Below, in pieces: positions 48,358 to 58,581 of a stretch of 64,000 nt of DNA. Below the pieces are notes generated by a model. It was not told the origin of the DNA and did no database searches. It saw only the letters and a list, made by a program, of their open reading frames with translations. Every line of letters starts with the position of its first letter. The stretch's first letter is position 1. The DNA comes from Haloarchaeobius sp. FL176. GTDB lineage: Archaea; Halobacteriota; Halobacteria; Halobacteriales; Natrialbaceae. Location of the stretch: contig NZ_JANJYH010000012.1 of the NCBI RefSeq assembly GCF_024609245.1, positions 1-64,000 on the forward strand, read 5' to 3'. A program made the translations under genes and the position numbers.

Positions 48358-49317
48358 ATGGCAGCGATACGAACCGACGACCTCACCAGGCGATTCGGTG
48401 ACGTCGTCGCCGTCGACGGCCTCGATCTGACCGTCGAGGAAGGGGAAGTGTTCGGCTTCCTGGGCCCGAACGGGGCCGGGAAGTCGACGACCATCAACGT
48501 GCTCCTCGGCTTCATCGAGCCCTCCAGCGGCGGTGCCGAGGTGCTCGGCGCGGACGTGACGACCCACTCCCGGGCCGTCCGCGAGCGCATCGGCCTGCTC
48601 CCCGAGGGGTACGGGCTGTACGAGAACCTGACCGGCCGGGAGCACCTCGTCTCCGCCATCGAGACGAAGGCGGCCGACGACGACCCGGACGAACTGCTCG
48701 ACCGTGTCGGCCTCGAGCCCGAGGACGCCCGCCGAGCCGCAGGCGGGTACTCCAAGGGGATGCAACAGCGCCTCGGGCTCGCCATCGCGCTCGTCGGCGA
48801 GCCGGACCTGCTGGTGCTCGACGAGCCCTCCTCCGGCCTCGACCCGAAGGGCATCAAGCTCCTGCGGGACATCGTCCGCGAGGAGGCAGACCGTGGCGCG
48901 ACGGTGTTCTTCTCCAGCCACATCCTCGACCAGGTGGAGAAGGTCTGCGACCGGGTCGGTATCATGGCCCAGGGCGAACTCGTCGCGCTCGACACGCTCG
49001 ACGAGCTCCGTGCGGAGATGGGGGTCGGCGGCGTCGTCGAAGCGACCGTGGACACGGTTCCAGACCTCGGGCCGGTCCGTGCCGTCGACGGCGTGCGCGA
49101 CGTGACCGCCACCGAGGACGTGGTCACGGTGACCTGTGGCGACCCGGCGGCGAAGATGCCCGCGCTCCGGCGCATCGACGCCGCCGCGACGGTCGAGGAT
49201 ATCGGCATCGAGACCACCTCGCTGGAGTCGCTGTTCGAGGAGTACACCAACGGCGAGCACGAGGCGGTCGCCGCCCAGGAAGACAGAGTGGCCGCGACCC
49301 CCGGAGGTGAGGACTGA
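48358..49317 (+). CDS. ABC-2 type exporter ATPase
   Basis: 319 aa from ATG 48358. Walker A GPNGAGKSTTINVLLG, signature YSKGMQQRLGLA, Walker B LLVLDEPSSGLDP and switch His in FFSSHILDQ. The CcmA/DRR-type with a C-terminal regulatory part of about 90 residues. Its TGA overlaps the ATG of the permease by one base, so translation is coupled. Substrate unknown. Confidence 0.93.
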   Translation: MAAIRTDDLTRRFGDVVAVDGLDLTVEEGEVFGFLGPNGAGKSTTINVLLGFIEPSSGGAEVLGADVTTHSRAVRERIGLLPEGYGLYENLTGREHLVSAIETKAADDDPDELLDRVGLEPEDARRAAGGYSKGMQQRLGLAIALVGEPDLLVLDEPSSGLDPKGIKLLRDIVREEADRGATVFFSSHILDQVEKVCDRVGIMAQGELVALDTLDELRAEMGVGGVVEATVDTVPDLGPVRAVDGVRDVTATEDVVTVTCGDPAAKMPALRRIDAAATVEDIGIETTSLESLFEEYTNGEHEAVAAQEDRVAATPGGED

Positions 49318-50165
49318 TGCGGCTGGCGACTATCGCCCGCGACGACTTCACGAACGCCCGTCGGTCGTCCATCGTGCTGGCCGTCATCGGCGTGTTCACC
49401 CTGCTCGTCGCGATGGTGTTCGCCTCGGAGTACGGCATCTACGACGAGCCCTACAGGACGCTGTTCGACGTGTCGGCGTTCGTCTCGTTCGTCTTCCCGC
49501 TGTTCCTCGCGCCGCTGGCCTACCTCTCCATCGCGGGCGACCGGATGGACGGCACTATCAAGTACGTCATGGGGTTGCCGAACAGCCGCGCGGAGTACTT
49601 CTTCGGGAAGTTCGCCTCGCGGCTGAGCGTCGCCACCGCCGCCGTCGTGCTGGGGATGGTCGTGTCGTTCGTCATCGCCCTCGCGACGTACGTCCAGGCA
49701 CCCAGCGTCGAGCGGTTCGCCGTCTTCACCGGCGTCTCGCTCGTGTACACGGTGTCGTTCGTCAGCATCTTCGTCGCCATCTCCGCCGCCGCGTCCTCGC
49801 GCTCGCGGGCGATGTTCGGCGCGCTCGGCGCGTACTTCGTGTTCGTCGTGTTCTGGTTCGGCTTCTTCCCGGTCATCAACCTCGGGACCATCCTCGACAC
49901 CGTCGAGAGCCTGCTCGGGGTGACCGTCTCCGAGAACACCCGGAGCTACGTCCAGCTCCTCTCGCCGGCGACGGCGTACCTCCAGTCGACCGAGCCGGTG
50001 TACAGCGGCGTGTTCGACCAGTACCAGTCGTTCCAGCTGAACTTCCAGCCCGAGAGCGACAAACTGCACGACCAGACCTGGTTCGCGGTCCTCGTCATGC
50101 TGGCCTGGTCGGCCGTCTCGCTCGCCGTCGGCTACCTGTCGTTCCGGCGGTCCGAGCTGGGGTAA
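49317..50165 (+). CDS. ABC-2 type exporter permease
   Basis: 282 aa with six transmembrane helices and a large outer loop (about residues 198-245). The pattern of ABC-2 permeases is seen at FLAPLAYLSIAGDRMDGTIK and YVMGLPNSRAEYFFGKFASR. Forms the channel for the preceding ATPase. Confidence 0.9.
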   Translation: MRLATIARDDFTNARRSSIVLAVIGVFTLLVAMVFASEYGIYDEPYRTLFDVSAFVSFVFPLFLAPLAYLSIAGDRMDGTIKYVMGLPNSRAEYFFGKFASRLSVATAAVVLGMVVSFVIALATYVQAPSVERFAVFTGVSLVYTVSFVSIFVAISAAASSRSRAMFGALGAYFVFVVFWFGFFPVINLGTILDTVESLLGVTVSENTRSYVQLLSPATAYLQSTEPVYSGVFDQYQSFQLNFQPESDKLHDQTWFAVLVMLAWSAVSLAVGYLSFRRSELG

Positions 50166-50237
50166 GGCGCCGCAGCCACCTTCTCTTCGTCGTTTCGATG
50201 TCCGAACATTTTTCAGCCGCGCGCTGGATTTCGATTC

Positions 50238-50957
50238 ATGGTAGTCGATTCACTGAAGTTCCCGACGAAGGGAGAGGACGGGGCGCTCCGGGCCATCATC
50301 GGTGGTGGGCTGTTGCTCGCCTCGGGTCTCATCCCACTGCTCCCACAGCTCATCGTGAACGGGTACAGCCTCCAGTCGATGCGGGCCGGTGCCCGGAACA
50401 ACCCGTCGCCCCCCGAGTTCGAGGACTGGGAGGCCCTGCTGAAAGACGGGGCGATGATGTTCGGCGTCACCTTCGTCTACACGCTGATACCGATGATGCT
50501 CCTGTTCGGGGTGGTCTTCCTCAGTATCTTCGTGTTCTCTTTCGGCGCGGCGGCCGGTGAAAGTGGTGCCGCAGCCGGTGGCAGTATCGGCCTCATCATC
50601 ATGCTCGTGTTCGGCGGCATCGCCTTCCTCCTCCTCATGATCGCGTACTACGTGATGCCGGCGGCGCTCGTCGGCGTCGCGACCGAGGAGGAGTTCATGG
50701 CGGCGTTCGACTTCGAGTCCATCCGCGAGATCGCCTTTACCATGGACTACTTCGTCGCGTTCCTGATGGCCGGCATCGTCGGCTTCGTCGGGTCGCTCGT
50801 CGCCCTCCCGCTGGTATTCCTGCTCGTCGGCTTCCCACTCCTGTTCATCCTGCAGGCAGGCATCTTCCACTACCTCGGCACGGTCGCCCGCGACATCGCG
50901 ACGACCGGCAGGGGAGCCTCCGGTGCTAGCGACCCCCACGCCGGCGACGCCTACTAG
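50238..50957 (+). CDS. DUF4013 membrane protein
   Basis: 239 aa with about four to five transmembrane helices and the DUF4013 opening ([20 protein letters not shown], then [19 protein letters not shown]). Conserved [20 protein letters not shown] follows. Function unknown. Such genes are common beside ABC exporters in haloarchaea. Its TAG stop is part of a CTAG shared with the convergent uvrC stop. Confidence 0.88.
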   Translation: MVVDSLKFPTKGEDGALRAIIGGGLLLASGLIPLLPQLIVNGYSLQSMRAGARNNPSPPEFEDWEALLKDGAMMFGVTFVYTLIPMMLLFGVVFLSIFVFSFGAAAGESGAAAGGSIGLIIMLVFGGIAFLLLMIAYYVMPAALVGVATEEEFMAAFDFESIREIAFTMDYFVAFLMAGIVGFVGSLVALPLVFLLVGFPLLFILQAGIFHYLGTVARDIATTGRGASGASDPHAGDAY

Positions 50958-52705
50958 AGTCGCCGTCGCAGCTGTGCTGCGGTCTTCTCGCCGACGCCCT
51001 CGACCGCCAGCAGCTCCGTCTCGCTCGCCTCGCGGACGTTCTCGACGCTCCCGAACCGCCCGAGCAGCCGCCGGCGTGTCTCGGGCCCGATACCGGGCAC
51101 GTCGTCGAGCACGGTCGAGACGTCGTCCCGGATGGTCTGGTGGTACTGCACCGCAAAGCGGTGGGCTTCGTCGCGCACCCGCTGGAGGAGGTGGAGCTGT
51201 GGCGCGTCGTCGTCCCAGTCGTAGCTGCGGTCGGGCGTCACTACCCGCTCCTCGGCCTTCGCCAGCGCGACGCACGGTACGTCCCAGCCGGTCGCGTCGA
51301 GCGCGTCGGTCGCGGCCGCGAGCTGGCCCTCGCCGCCGTCGATGAGCAGGAGGTCGGGGTCCGGGCGGTCGTCACGCCCCTCGAGCGCGCGCTCGGCCCG
51401 CCAGCGCACGAGTGCCTGCATGTTCGCGTAGTCGTCGTTCGTCTCCGCTAGCTTCTTGCGGCGGTAGTCGGAGTTCTCGGCGCTCCCGTCGACGAAGCAG
51501 ACGTTCGAGCCGACGACGGCCGTCCCCTGCGCGTGGCTCACGTCGAACCCCTCGATTCTGGATAGCCGCGGGAGGCCCAGCTCGTCGGCGAGCGCGGCGG
51601 ACTCGTCCCGCTGGCCGACGTTCCGGCGGGCGTTCTTCAGCGCCAGCTCGACCAGCTTCGCCTCCCGGCCCGCGCCCGGCACGCGCACCGCAACGTCGGC
51701 GGCGTCGAGCCAGGCCGTCACCTCCTCGTCGCCGTGGTGTTCGGGCAGCAGGATGGCGTCGGGCAGTGACCGCTCGGCGTAGTACTGGACGAGGAACGCG
51801 GCGAGGACGCTCGGAACGACATCTCCAGACTCGCGGTCGGCGCCCGTCGGGGCGGCGACGGCGTGGCGGTCCCGCTCGACCAGCTGGCCACCCTCCGCGT
51901 GGAGTCTGGCGACCGTCGCGTCGTCGCCCCGCAGCGCAACCCCGAGCACGTCGACCGAGCGCTCGTACTCGTCCCGGCCGCTGACCGCCTCGCCGCCGCT
52001 GCCGTGGAACGACTCGACGACCGCCAGCCGGTCGCGGCGGTTCGCCGCGCGCTCGAACGACTGGTTCTCGGCGGCCTGCTCCATCTCCCGGCGGAGCGGA
52101 TCGGCGAGGACGCCCGTCTCGCCTGCGAAGAACTGTTCGACGGCCTCGACGTCGGCGACGTAGTCGTCCCGCGCGATTTCGTCCGTACAGGGTGCGGTAC
52201 AGAGCCCCATCTCGTAGTCCAGACACGGCCGGTCGCGCCCGGCGAACTTGTGGTCCGAACAGCCCCGGACGCCGAACGTCTCCCGCAGGGCCTTGACGAC
52301 CGTCTCGACCGTACCCATGCTCGTGTACGGGCCGAAGACGGTCGCGCCCTCGTCCGGGTCCCGCGTCACCTCGATGCGGGGGAACTCGTGGTCGGTCAGC
52401 TGGACGAGCGGGTAGGACTTGTCGTCCTTCAGCCGCACGTTGTACCGCGGCTGGTGGCGCTTGATGAGGTTCGCCTCCAGCAGCAGCGCCTGCGTCTCCG
52501 TGTCGGTCACGGCCACGTCGAGGTCGTCCGCGCGCTCGACCATCCCCGCGATGCGCGCAGACCGCGGGTCGGCGTACGACCGGACGCGCGAGCGCAGGTC
52601 GACGGCCTTCCCGACGTACAGCACCGTGTCGCCCTCGAAGAACTGGTAGACCCCCGGCTCCGTCGGGAGGTCGTTCGCGTGCTCGCGGACGGTTTCGGCG
52701 TCCAT
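50954..52705 (-). CDS. uvrC: Excinuclease ABC subunit C
   Basis: 583 aa from ATG 52705. Dual nuclease of nucleotide excision repair: an N-terminal GIY-YIG domain ([18 protein letters not shown]) cuts 3', a UVR domain (residues about 195-230) meets UvrB, an RNase H-like domain ([19 protein letters not shown]) cuts 5', and C-terminal helix-hairpin-helix motifs ([38 protein letters not shown]) bind DNA. Convergent with DUF4013, 4-base overlap. Confidence 0.96.
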   Translation of the reverse strand: MDAETVREHANDLPTEPGVYQFFEGDTVLYVGKAVDLRSRVRSYADPRSARIAGMVERADDLDVAVTDTETQALLLEANLIKRHQPRYNVRLKDDKSYPLVQLTDHEFPRIEVTRDPDEGATVFGPYTSMGTVETVVKALRETFGVRGCSDHKFAGRDRPCLDYEMGLCTAPCTDEIARDDYVADVEAVEQFFAGETGVLADPLRREMEQAAENQSFERAANRRDRLAVVESFHGSGGEAVSGRDEYERSVDVLGVALRGDDATVARLHAEGGQLVERDRHAVAAPTGADRESGDVVPSVLAAFLVQYYAERSLPDAILLPEHHGDEEVTAWLDAADVAVRVPGAGREAKLVELALKNARRNVGQRDESAALADELGLPRLSRIEGFDVSHAQGTAVVGSNVCFVDGSAENSDYRRKKLAETNDDYANMQALVRWRAERALEGRDDRPDPDLLLIDGGEGQLAAATDALDATGWDVPCVALAKAEERVVTPDRSYDWDDDAPQLHLLQRVRDEAHRFAVQYHQTIRDDVSTVLDDVPGIGPETRRRLLGRFGSVENVREASETELLAVEGVGEKTAAQLRRRL

Positions 52706-52789
52706 CGGTTCTGTGGTGGCTAGGTGACGGGAGGGCATGGGGGTTACGTCTGCGAGTGGTCGTCTGAGGAGCCAGGAGCTTCGTGGGGA

Positions 52790-53030
52790 GTGCTGTCAGG
52801 GACAACAGCCCGAAAGCCCCTTCCTGCTCGACTCCCGCGCCTCGCTGCGCGCTTCACTCCGTTCCAGTGCTTGCGTCGTCGGGCTTCGTCGAGCAGGCAG
52901 CCCCTTTCAGTCCCACACCCCGTACCTCAGTCCTCCCCAACCGACTGCGCTTCTCGCTTCGCTGTGATGCTCGCCCCTCGCACGAGTGCGGCGAGCGGCC
53001 TTCGGCACGCTCGCCAGCCGCGCGCCAGCC
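52790..53030 (+). repeat. Intergenic repeat element, copy B
   Basis: The element fills much of the 490-base gap between uvrC and the helicase. A long imperfect stem is visible: GAAAG (52812-52816) with CTTTC (52904-52908), and inside it CCTGCTCGAC (52823-52832) with GTCGAGCAGG (52888-52897), perfect over 10 bases. Downstream are TCCTCCCCA, CGGCCTTCGGCACGCTC (52996-53012) and CGCCAGCCGCGCGCCAG (53012-53028), all shared with copy A. Bases 53031-53195 contain no gene that I can support. Confidence 0.6.
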
Positions 53031-53195
53031 GGGTGTTCAGTCGTCGTCGCGGGTGAACGGTTTACAAAATATGTCCCCTCTCGTGGGGAACTACCTGGTG
53101 AACTTGAGGCTTCACCGACACGTCCCACAGGAGAACCCGAATCCGAGGATACTCACGCAACAAAAACAGCGACCACACGCTCGAAAACGCCGGTT

Positions 53196-55280
53196 CTACA
53201 GCTCCGTCTCACGCAGCTCCAGGTCCGCAACCACCTCGTAGGGGTGCTTCTCCTTGCGGATGCCGTCCAGAATCGCGAAGGCGTCACCTGGGGTCAGGAA
53301 GTGCTCGCAGACGACCCGGCCGAGCGGCGTCGGCTCGAAGCCGTCGACGAAGCCGTACTCGAGCAGCTTCCCGACGGCGTGCTTGGTGGGGATGTTGCCG
53401 AGCATCCGGTCGTTGAGCGCCTTCGCGGACTTGCCGGCGACCGCGACGTTCGCCAGCGTCTCCTCGACGGCGGCGTCCTCGTCGTACCGGGTGATGACGG
53501 GCTCCATCTCGCCCTTGAGCAGTTTGAACGCGACCTCGTCCTCGGACATCTCCATGGAGTTGTGGTAGGTGCACTCGGGCTCGACGAGCATGTACACCTT
53601 CCCGCGGTCGTGGTAGTCCGGGCGGCCGGCGCGGCCGAGCATCTGGCTGAACTCCTGCACGGAGAGCCACTCGATGCCCATCGCGAGCGAGTCGAAGATG
53701 ACCTGCGAGGCGGGGAAGTCGACACCGGCGGCGAGCGCCGCCGTGGTCACTACCGCCGAGATATCCTGGTCGCCGAACATGCGCTCGACCTTCTTCCGGC
53801 GGCCGTAGTCCAGCCCGGCGTGGTAGGGCGCGGCGCTGTACTCCAGCTTGCGGGAGATCTCGTGACAGCGCCGGCGCGAGTTGGTGAAGATGATGGTCTG
53901 CCCCCGATACCCCTTCGAGGACTCGCGGTCGAACTCGCGCTTGACGAGGCGGTTGATGATGCGTGGTTTCTCGCGGCCGTCGGCGAAGGTGACGTGGCGC
54001 TCGATGGGCACGGGGCGCTCCTCGAACTCGATGAGCTTCGCACGGAGCCCGCGGGCGAGTTCGGTTGGGTTGCCGACGGTCGCGGAGAGGTACACCCACT
54101 GCGCGCCGTCGTAGCTGGACCGCTGTTGCTGGCGCTGCTGGCTGTAGTGCTTCAGCCGGGAGATGAGCCCGTCGAGGCGGTGCCCGCGGCCCTCCTCCTT
54201 CAGCGTGTGGACCTCGTCGATGACGACGGTGCCGATGTCGCCGAGGTCCTTCCCGGTCCGCAGCGCGTGGTCGATGCCCTCGTAGGTGCCGACGATGACG
54301 TCGGCGGAGGGGTCGAATCTGGAGCCGGAGTCGTTGACGCGGCTGGCTCCGACACGGATGGTGACGTCGACGAGGTCGCCGTACTCGTCGGCAAAGTCCT
54401 CGTGCTTCTGGTTGGCGAGTGCGACGAGCGGGACGAGGAAGAGCATCTTCCCCTTCCCGTCGAGGACGTTCTGGAGGCCGGCGAGCTCGCCGATGAGGGT
54501 CTTCCCGGTCGCCGTCGCACTGACGACCAGCTGGTCGTCGCCCATCCCGCGCGGGCCGTCGCCCTTTTGCTCGCCGAACAGCCCGTTCTCGACGGCGAGG
54601 CTCTGGACGGGCAGCAGGGTGTCGAACCGCTGGTCGAGCAGGCCCTGTAGCTTCGGGTGCAGCCCGAGGTCGTCGACCGGGACGAGGTCGATGTCCTCGG
54701 TCGTCGCCGATATCTCGTCGAACTTCGTCAGGTCCGGGTCGAGCTCGCCCTTCAGCAGGTTGCTGATGCGTTCGAGGTCCTGCACCTCCAGCAGCAGGTC
54801 CTCGAGGCGCGCCTTCGCGTCGCTGGTGAACTCGCCGTGATAGGCCAGCTCCTTCTCCAGCTCGCGGCGGGCGCAGTCGGTGCAGATCCAGTCAGTACCG
54901 TCCTTGACCGCGGTGTCGGTCGTGATGGGGGAGTACCGACCGGCGGAGGCGCAGTAGCGACAGGTCCGGACGACCTTCGCGTCGAGCTGGTAGCCGTCGA
55001 GCATCTCCTGGAGCTCCTCGCGAGCGCGGTTGGAGGTCTGCTCGGAGATGCGGATGCGCTCGGCGCGGCGTGCGATCTCGACGAACTCCTCGGGGCTGCG
55101 TGGCTCCTCGCTGGAGTCACGGACGAGCCGGAACTTGCCGGGTCGGGGACCCGCGTTCGTCTCCTTGAGTTCGAGCTTCGAACGGAAGACGCGCTCGCCG
55201 TCGCGCTCGACGACCGCGAGGTAGTTCCTGCCGGCCTCGTGGAGGAACAGGGTGTCGACGCGCTGGACCTGTCGTGACAC
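53196..55280 (-). CDS. DEAD/DEAH-box (Ski2-like) helicase
   Basis: 694 aa from GTG 55280, chosen because upstream residues look non-coding. An N-terminal 140-residue region holds a zinc ribbon (CRYC and CTDC). The helicase core has SATATGKTLIGE (motif I), IDEVHTLKEEGRG (DEVH, motif II), YLSATVGN (motif III), FTNSRRRCHEISRKL and QMLGRAGRPDYHDRG (motif VI), and the C-terminal part has a winged-helix-like segment. It resembles archaeal Ski2-type enzymes related to Hel308, without its ratchet domain evident. Nucleic-acid substrate unknown. Confidence 0.9.
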   Translation of the reverse strand: MSRQVQRVDTLFLHEAGRNYLAVVERDGERVFRSKLELKETNAGPRPGKFRLVRDSSEEPRSPEEFVEIARRAERIRISEQTSNRAREELQEMLDGYQLDAKVVRTCRYCASAGRYSPITTDTAVKDGTDWICTDCARRELEKELAYHGEFTSDAKARLEDLLLEVQDLERISNLLKGELDPDLTKFDEISATTEDIDLVPVDDLGLHPKLQGLLDQRFDTLLPVQSLAVENGLFGEQKGDGPRGMGDDQLVVSATATGKTLIGELAGLQNVLDGKGKMLFLVPLVALANQKHEDFADEYGDLVDVTIRVGASRVNDSGSRFDPSADVIVGTYEGIDHALRTGKDLGDIGTVVIDEVHTLKEEGRGHRLDGLISRLKHYSQQRQQQRSSYDGAQWVYLSATVGNPTELARGLRAKLIEFEERPVPIERHVTFADGREKPRIINRLVKREFDRESSKGYRGQTIIFTNSRRRCHEISRKLEYSAAPYHAGLDYGRRKKVERMFGDQDISAVVTTAALAAGVDFPASQVIFDSLAMGIEWLSVQEFSQMLGRAGRPDYHDRGKVYMLVEPECTYHNSMEMSEDEVAFKLLKGEMEPVITRYDEDAAVEETLANVAVAGKSAKALNDRMLGNIPTKHAVGKLLEYGFVDGFEPTPLGRVVCEHFLTPGDAFAILDGIRKEKHPYEVVADLELRETEL

Positions 55281-55344
55281 GCGATTCGGTACGAGAGCCG
55301 GGTATTTCAGGGGTTCGGAACCTCTTCGGGGCCGGCGGCATCGG

Positions 55345-55716
55345 TCACTCCTGTAGCTGTATCTCGTCGTCGCCGTTGGGCACCGCACAGAGGAACGCCC
55401 CCTGCTCGTCGGCCTCGTTGCGGTACCAGTGGACGGTGCCGGCCGGAATCAGCAGGGAGTCGCCGGCGGAGACGACGTGCTCCTCGTCGGCTGTTCCGAC
55501 GACGTACTCGCCCTCCAGCACGTACTGCTCGTGCTCGACCGCGTTCGTGTGCTTTGGCACCTCGGCACCGGGGTCGAGGGTGAACCGCCGGATGGCGAAG
55601 TTGGGTGCGCCGTCGTCGGCGTCGACGAGCACGCCCTTCGAGAGGCCGTCGGCGGCGTCGACTGGTTCGTACGATACGTCCTCGCTCCGCCGGACGACCG
55701 GTGTCGGCTCGGACAT
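55345..55716 (-). CDS. Cupin-domain protein
   Basis: 123 aa. The beta-barrel cupin pattern: GAEVPKHTNAVEHEQYVLEG with metal ligands His, His and Glu, then a second motif (SLLIPAGTVHWYRNEADEQ) with His. A small-molecule-binding or dioxygenase-like protein. Substrate not known. It lies 64 bases downstream of the helicase start region, in the same orientation. Confidence 0.88.
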   Translation of the reverse strand: MSEPTPVVRRSEDVSYEPVDAADGLSKGVLVDADDGAPNFAIRRFTLDPGAEVPKHTNAVEHEQYVLEGEYVVGTADEEHVVSAGDSLLIPAGTVHWYRNEADEQGAFLCAVPNGDDEIQLQE

Positions 55717-55814
55717 GGGCGACCGTAGGACCGACTGGCACTTAACGGGTACCGACCAGCCGGTCGCGGTGCCTCGTCACCCAATTTAAGAGTGGTCGGT
55801 GGCTACTCGATAGC

Positions 55815-56978
55815 ATGCGAAGTTTCAGGATCGGGTCGGTGTTCGGCATCCCCATCAAGCTGGACCTGACGTTCCTGCTGGTGCTGCCGCTCTTTGCGTT
55901 CCTCATCCAGCAGCAGGTCGGCTCCGTGACGGACCTCCTCAACCAGACGATGGGGGCGAACCTGCCGGTCGACCCGCTGGTGGCGGGCTGGATGCCGTGG
56001 GTGCTCGGGTTCGCGGTCGCTATCGGCCTGTTCGTCGGTGTCGTGCTCCACGAGCTCGGGCACTCGGTCGTCGCGATGCGGTACGGCTTCCCGATCGACT
56101 CCATCACGCTCTGGATATTCGGCGGCATCGCCTCCCTCTCGGAGATGCCCGAGGACTGGAAGCAGGAGTTCCAGATCGCCATCGCCGGGCCGGTCGTCTC
56201 CCTCGCCATCGGGGGTCTCTCCTACGGCGCGTTCCTGGCCGTTCCGACGAGTCTCCCGTCGATACGGTTCGTCCTCGGCTACCTCGCGCTGATGAACGTC
56301 GCGCTCGCCGTGTTCAACATGCTGCCCGGCTTCCCGATGGACGGTGGCCGAGTCCTCCGCGCGCTGCTGGCCCGCACCCGGCCGTACGCGAAGGCCACCC
56401 AGATGGCCGCCGAGGTCGGGAAGGTGTTCGCGCTCCTGCTGGGACTGTTCGGCCTGCTCAACTTCCAGTGGCTGCTCATCGGTATCGCCTTTTTCATCTA
56501 CATCGGCGCGTCCTCCGAGGCCCAGCAGGTCGTGATGAAGGCCGCCTTCGAGGGGGTGACGGTGCGGGACGTGATGACGCCCGGCCCCGACCTGCACACC
56601 GTCACGCCCGACACCAGCGTCTCGGAGCTGATGTCGCGGATGTTCTCCGAGCGCCACACCGGCTACCCGGTCATGGAAGGCGGCGACCTCGTCGGCCTCG
56701 TCACGCTGGAGGACGCTCGCGGCGTCAAAGCCGTCGAGCGCGACGCATACACCGTCGACGAGATCATGACCCGGGAGCTCCACACCATCACCCCCAACGC
56801 CGACGCGATGGAAGCCCTCCAGACGATGCAGTCACAGAGCGTCGGTCGGTTGCTCGTCGTCCGTGGCGACGACCTCGTCGGCCTCATCTCCCGGTCCGAC
56901 CTGATGACCGCGTTCGATGTCGTCCAGGAGACCGGGTCGGTCGAGCCGGGCCGACGAACTCCCGTTCGCGAGACGTAG
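55815..56978 (+). CDS. Site-2 protease (M50) with CBS pair
   Basis: 387 aa. Intramembrane zinc protease: H79-E80-L81-G82-H83 lies within a membrane helix, and the third ligand lies in NMLPGFPMDGGRVLRALL. Six helices are followed by two CBS domains (about 245-370: VRDVMTPGPDLHTVTP, VDEIMTRELHTITP), which sense adenine nucleotides. The layout is that of archaeal S2P. It may cleave a membrane-bound regulator. No candidate partner is adjacent. Confidence 0.93.
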   Translation: MRSFRIGSVFGIPIKLDLTFLLVLPLFAFLIQQQVGSVTDLLNQTMGANLPVDPLVAGWMPWVLGFAVAIGLFVGVVLHELGHSVVAMRYGFPIDSITLWIFGGIASLSEMPEDWKQEFQIAIAGPVVSLAIGGLSYGAFLAVPTSLPSIRFVLGYLALMNVALAVFNMLPGFPMDGGRVLRALLARTRPYAKATQMAAEVGKVFALLLGLFGLLNFQWLLIGIAFFIYIGASSEAQQVVMKAAFEGVTVRDVMTPGPDLHTVTPDTSVSELMSRMFSERHTGYPVMEGGDLVGLVTLEDARGVKAVERDAYTVDEIMTRELHTITPNADAMEALQTMQSQSVGRLLVVRGDDLVGLISRSDLMTAFDVVQETGSVEPGRRTPVRET

Positions 56979-57100
56979 CGACCGGATAGCCGGCGGCCAC
57001 CGCTTTCGGTGATGGGCACTCGCCTCGGCAAGTGCGTGATATACCAACGTGTACGCTTATTGTTGGTAGAGAGACAGGGATACAGGGGGGGAAACGCCGA

Positions 57101-58441
57101 GTGACACGAGGAGCGACACGTATCCGAGCGTTGGTCGCCGACAACTACCGGTCACTGCTGGTCGTCTGTCTGGTCGCGAGCGCGGTCGCCGGTGTCGTCG
57201 CTGCCGATGCGGTACAGCCACAGTCTACGACGGTCACGGAGCAGCAGCGCCTGTACGAACCGACCGCAGCCGTCAGCCACGGCGCTGACGTCGTCACGGA
57301 GACTCCCGTCTACGACCGCGAGCGACTCGAGAACCGGCCGGTGTACTTCGCGAACGTGTCGCCGGTCATCTCGGGCAACGTCACCGTCGGGCATCAGGGC
57401 GACGCGACGCTGAACACGACCGTCGAAACGGCGGTGGTTCTGCGTGCCATCGGCGAGAGCGGCGGGTCGGGTAGCGGCGATGGACAGCGCACCGAAGCGA
57501 CCGTCTACTGGGAGCGGACGTTCGCCCGGAACACCACCAGCGCGACGCTTGATGGCGGCGAACAGCTCCGGGTTCCGTACGCCGTCAACGCCACCGCGCT
57601 GTTCGACCGCGTCGACGCCATCCAGCGCGCGCTCGACAGCAGCGCCGGCGAGACACAGGTGTTCCTCCGGGCGACGGTCCACCGGCGCGGGCAGGTCGAC
57701 GGACGGACGGTCGACCAGTCCGAGGAACTCCGCGTCCGGTTCACCGGTGACGGGACCGCCGTCCGCGTCGAGACGACGGGCCTCGATGCGAGCCCGGTCA
57801 CCGTCACCGAACGGCGGCGCGTCACTGACCGGCCAGGCGGCCCCGTCGTCGCCGCGTCACTCGTCGGCACTGGCGCCGTCTGGCTGCTCACGTTCGCGCT
57901 CGTGAGCGTCGGTGTCGCGGCCCGTTACCGTGACGTGCGCATCGAACCCACCGATACCGAGCGGGCCCGGGTGCAGTTCGAGAGCGAGCGTGAGGAGTTC
58001 GCGGAGTGGATCACCACGGGGACGGTGCCAGACTCGGTCCGCGGGCGCACCACCGTCGCGGTCGACTCCCTCACCGGGGTCGTGGACGTGGCCATCGACA
58101 CCGACTCTCGGGTCATCGAATCGGGCGACGATGGTCGGTTCTACGTCCCCGATGGAGAGCTCTGCTACGTGTACGAGCCGCCGCCGACCCTCGAAGAGAC
58201 CGACGACGTACTCGCGAGCACTGAGAGCGCGACGGCTGTCGACGACGAGAGCACCTTCGAGTTTCCGGAGTCCGAGGGCGCGGTCCTGTCCGAGGACGGA
58301 ACCTGGGGTACGGACCCGGACGACGGCGGCGATGAGTCCGACGCCGACGATGGCTCCGACCCTGACGGCGAAGCGGAGGTCTCCGACCCGACGAGAGCCG
58401 AGGGTGACGAATCGACCGTCCCTCCGGAAGACGACGACTGA
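57101..58441 (+). CDS. DUF5305 family membrane protein
   Basis: 446 aa from GTG 57101, which follows a purine-rich stretch. An earlier GTG 57032 would overlap the likely promoter. Signal-anchor helix at about 12-33, an extracellular beta-rich domain (NVSPVISGNVTVGHQGDATL and the VYWERTFA region) with many NxT/S sequons, a second helix at about 250-275, and an acidic cytoplasmic tail. These features match DUF5305, widespread in haloarchaea, probably a cell-surface biogenesis factor. No enzyme motif seen. Confidence 0.8.
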   Translation: MTRGATRIRALVADNYRSLLVVCLVASAVAGVVAADAVQPQSTTVTEQQRLYEPTAAVSHGADVVTETPVYDRERLENRPVYFANVSPVISGNVTVGHQGDATLNTTVETAVVLRAIGESGGSGSGDGQRTEATVYWERTFARNTTSATLDGGEQLRVPYAVNATALFDRVDAIQRALDSSAGETQVFLRATVHRRGQVDGRTVDQSEELRVRFTGDGTAVRVETTGLDASPVTVTERRRVTDRPGGPVVAASLVGTGAVWLLTFALVSVGVAARYRDVRIEPTDTERARVQFESEREEFAEWITTGTVPDSVRGRTTVAVDSLTGVVDVAIDTDSRVIESGDDGRFYVPDGELCYVYEPPPTLEETDDVLASTESATAVDDESTFEFPESEGAVLSEDGTWGTDPDDGGDESDADDGSDPDGEAEVSDPTRAEGDESTVPPEDDD

Positions 58442-58581
58442 GGCTCCCGCCACCGCCGTTGCCGCCGGTAGCCGTAACTGCTCAGACGAGGGAAGGGCTT
58501 CGTGGATGGCACTCGAACACCGTGGCTGAAATGTCTGGTTGCGGCCACGAGCGTCTACCCACGGTGTTGCTACGAGAGTCA

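Noticed and set aside
52783-53241. Short frames in the uvrC-helicase gap
   Set aside because: They run through repeat element B, shared with copy A where other frames are open. Composition is not protein-like.
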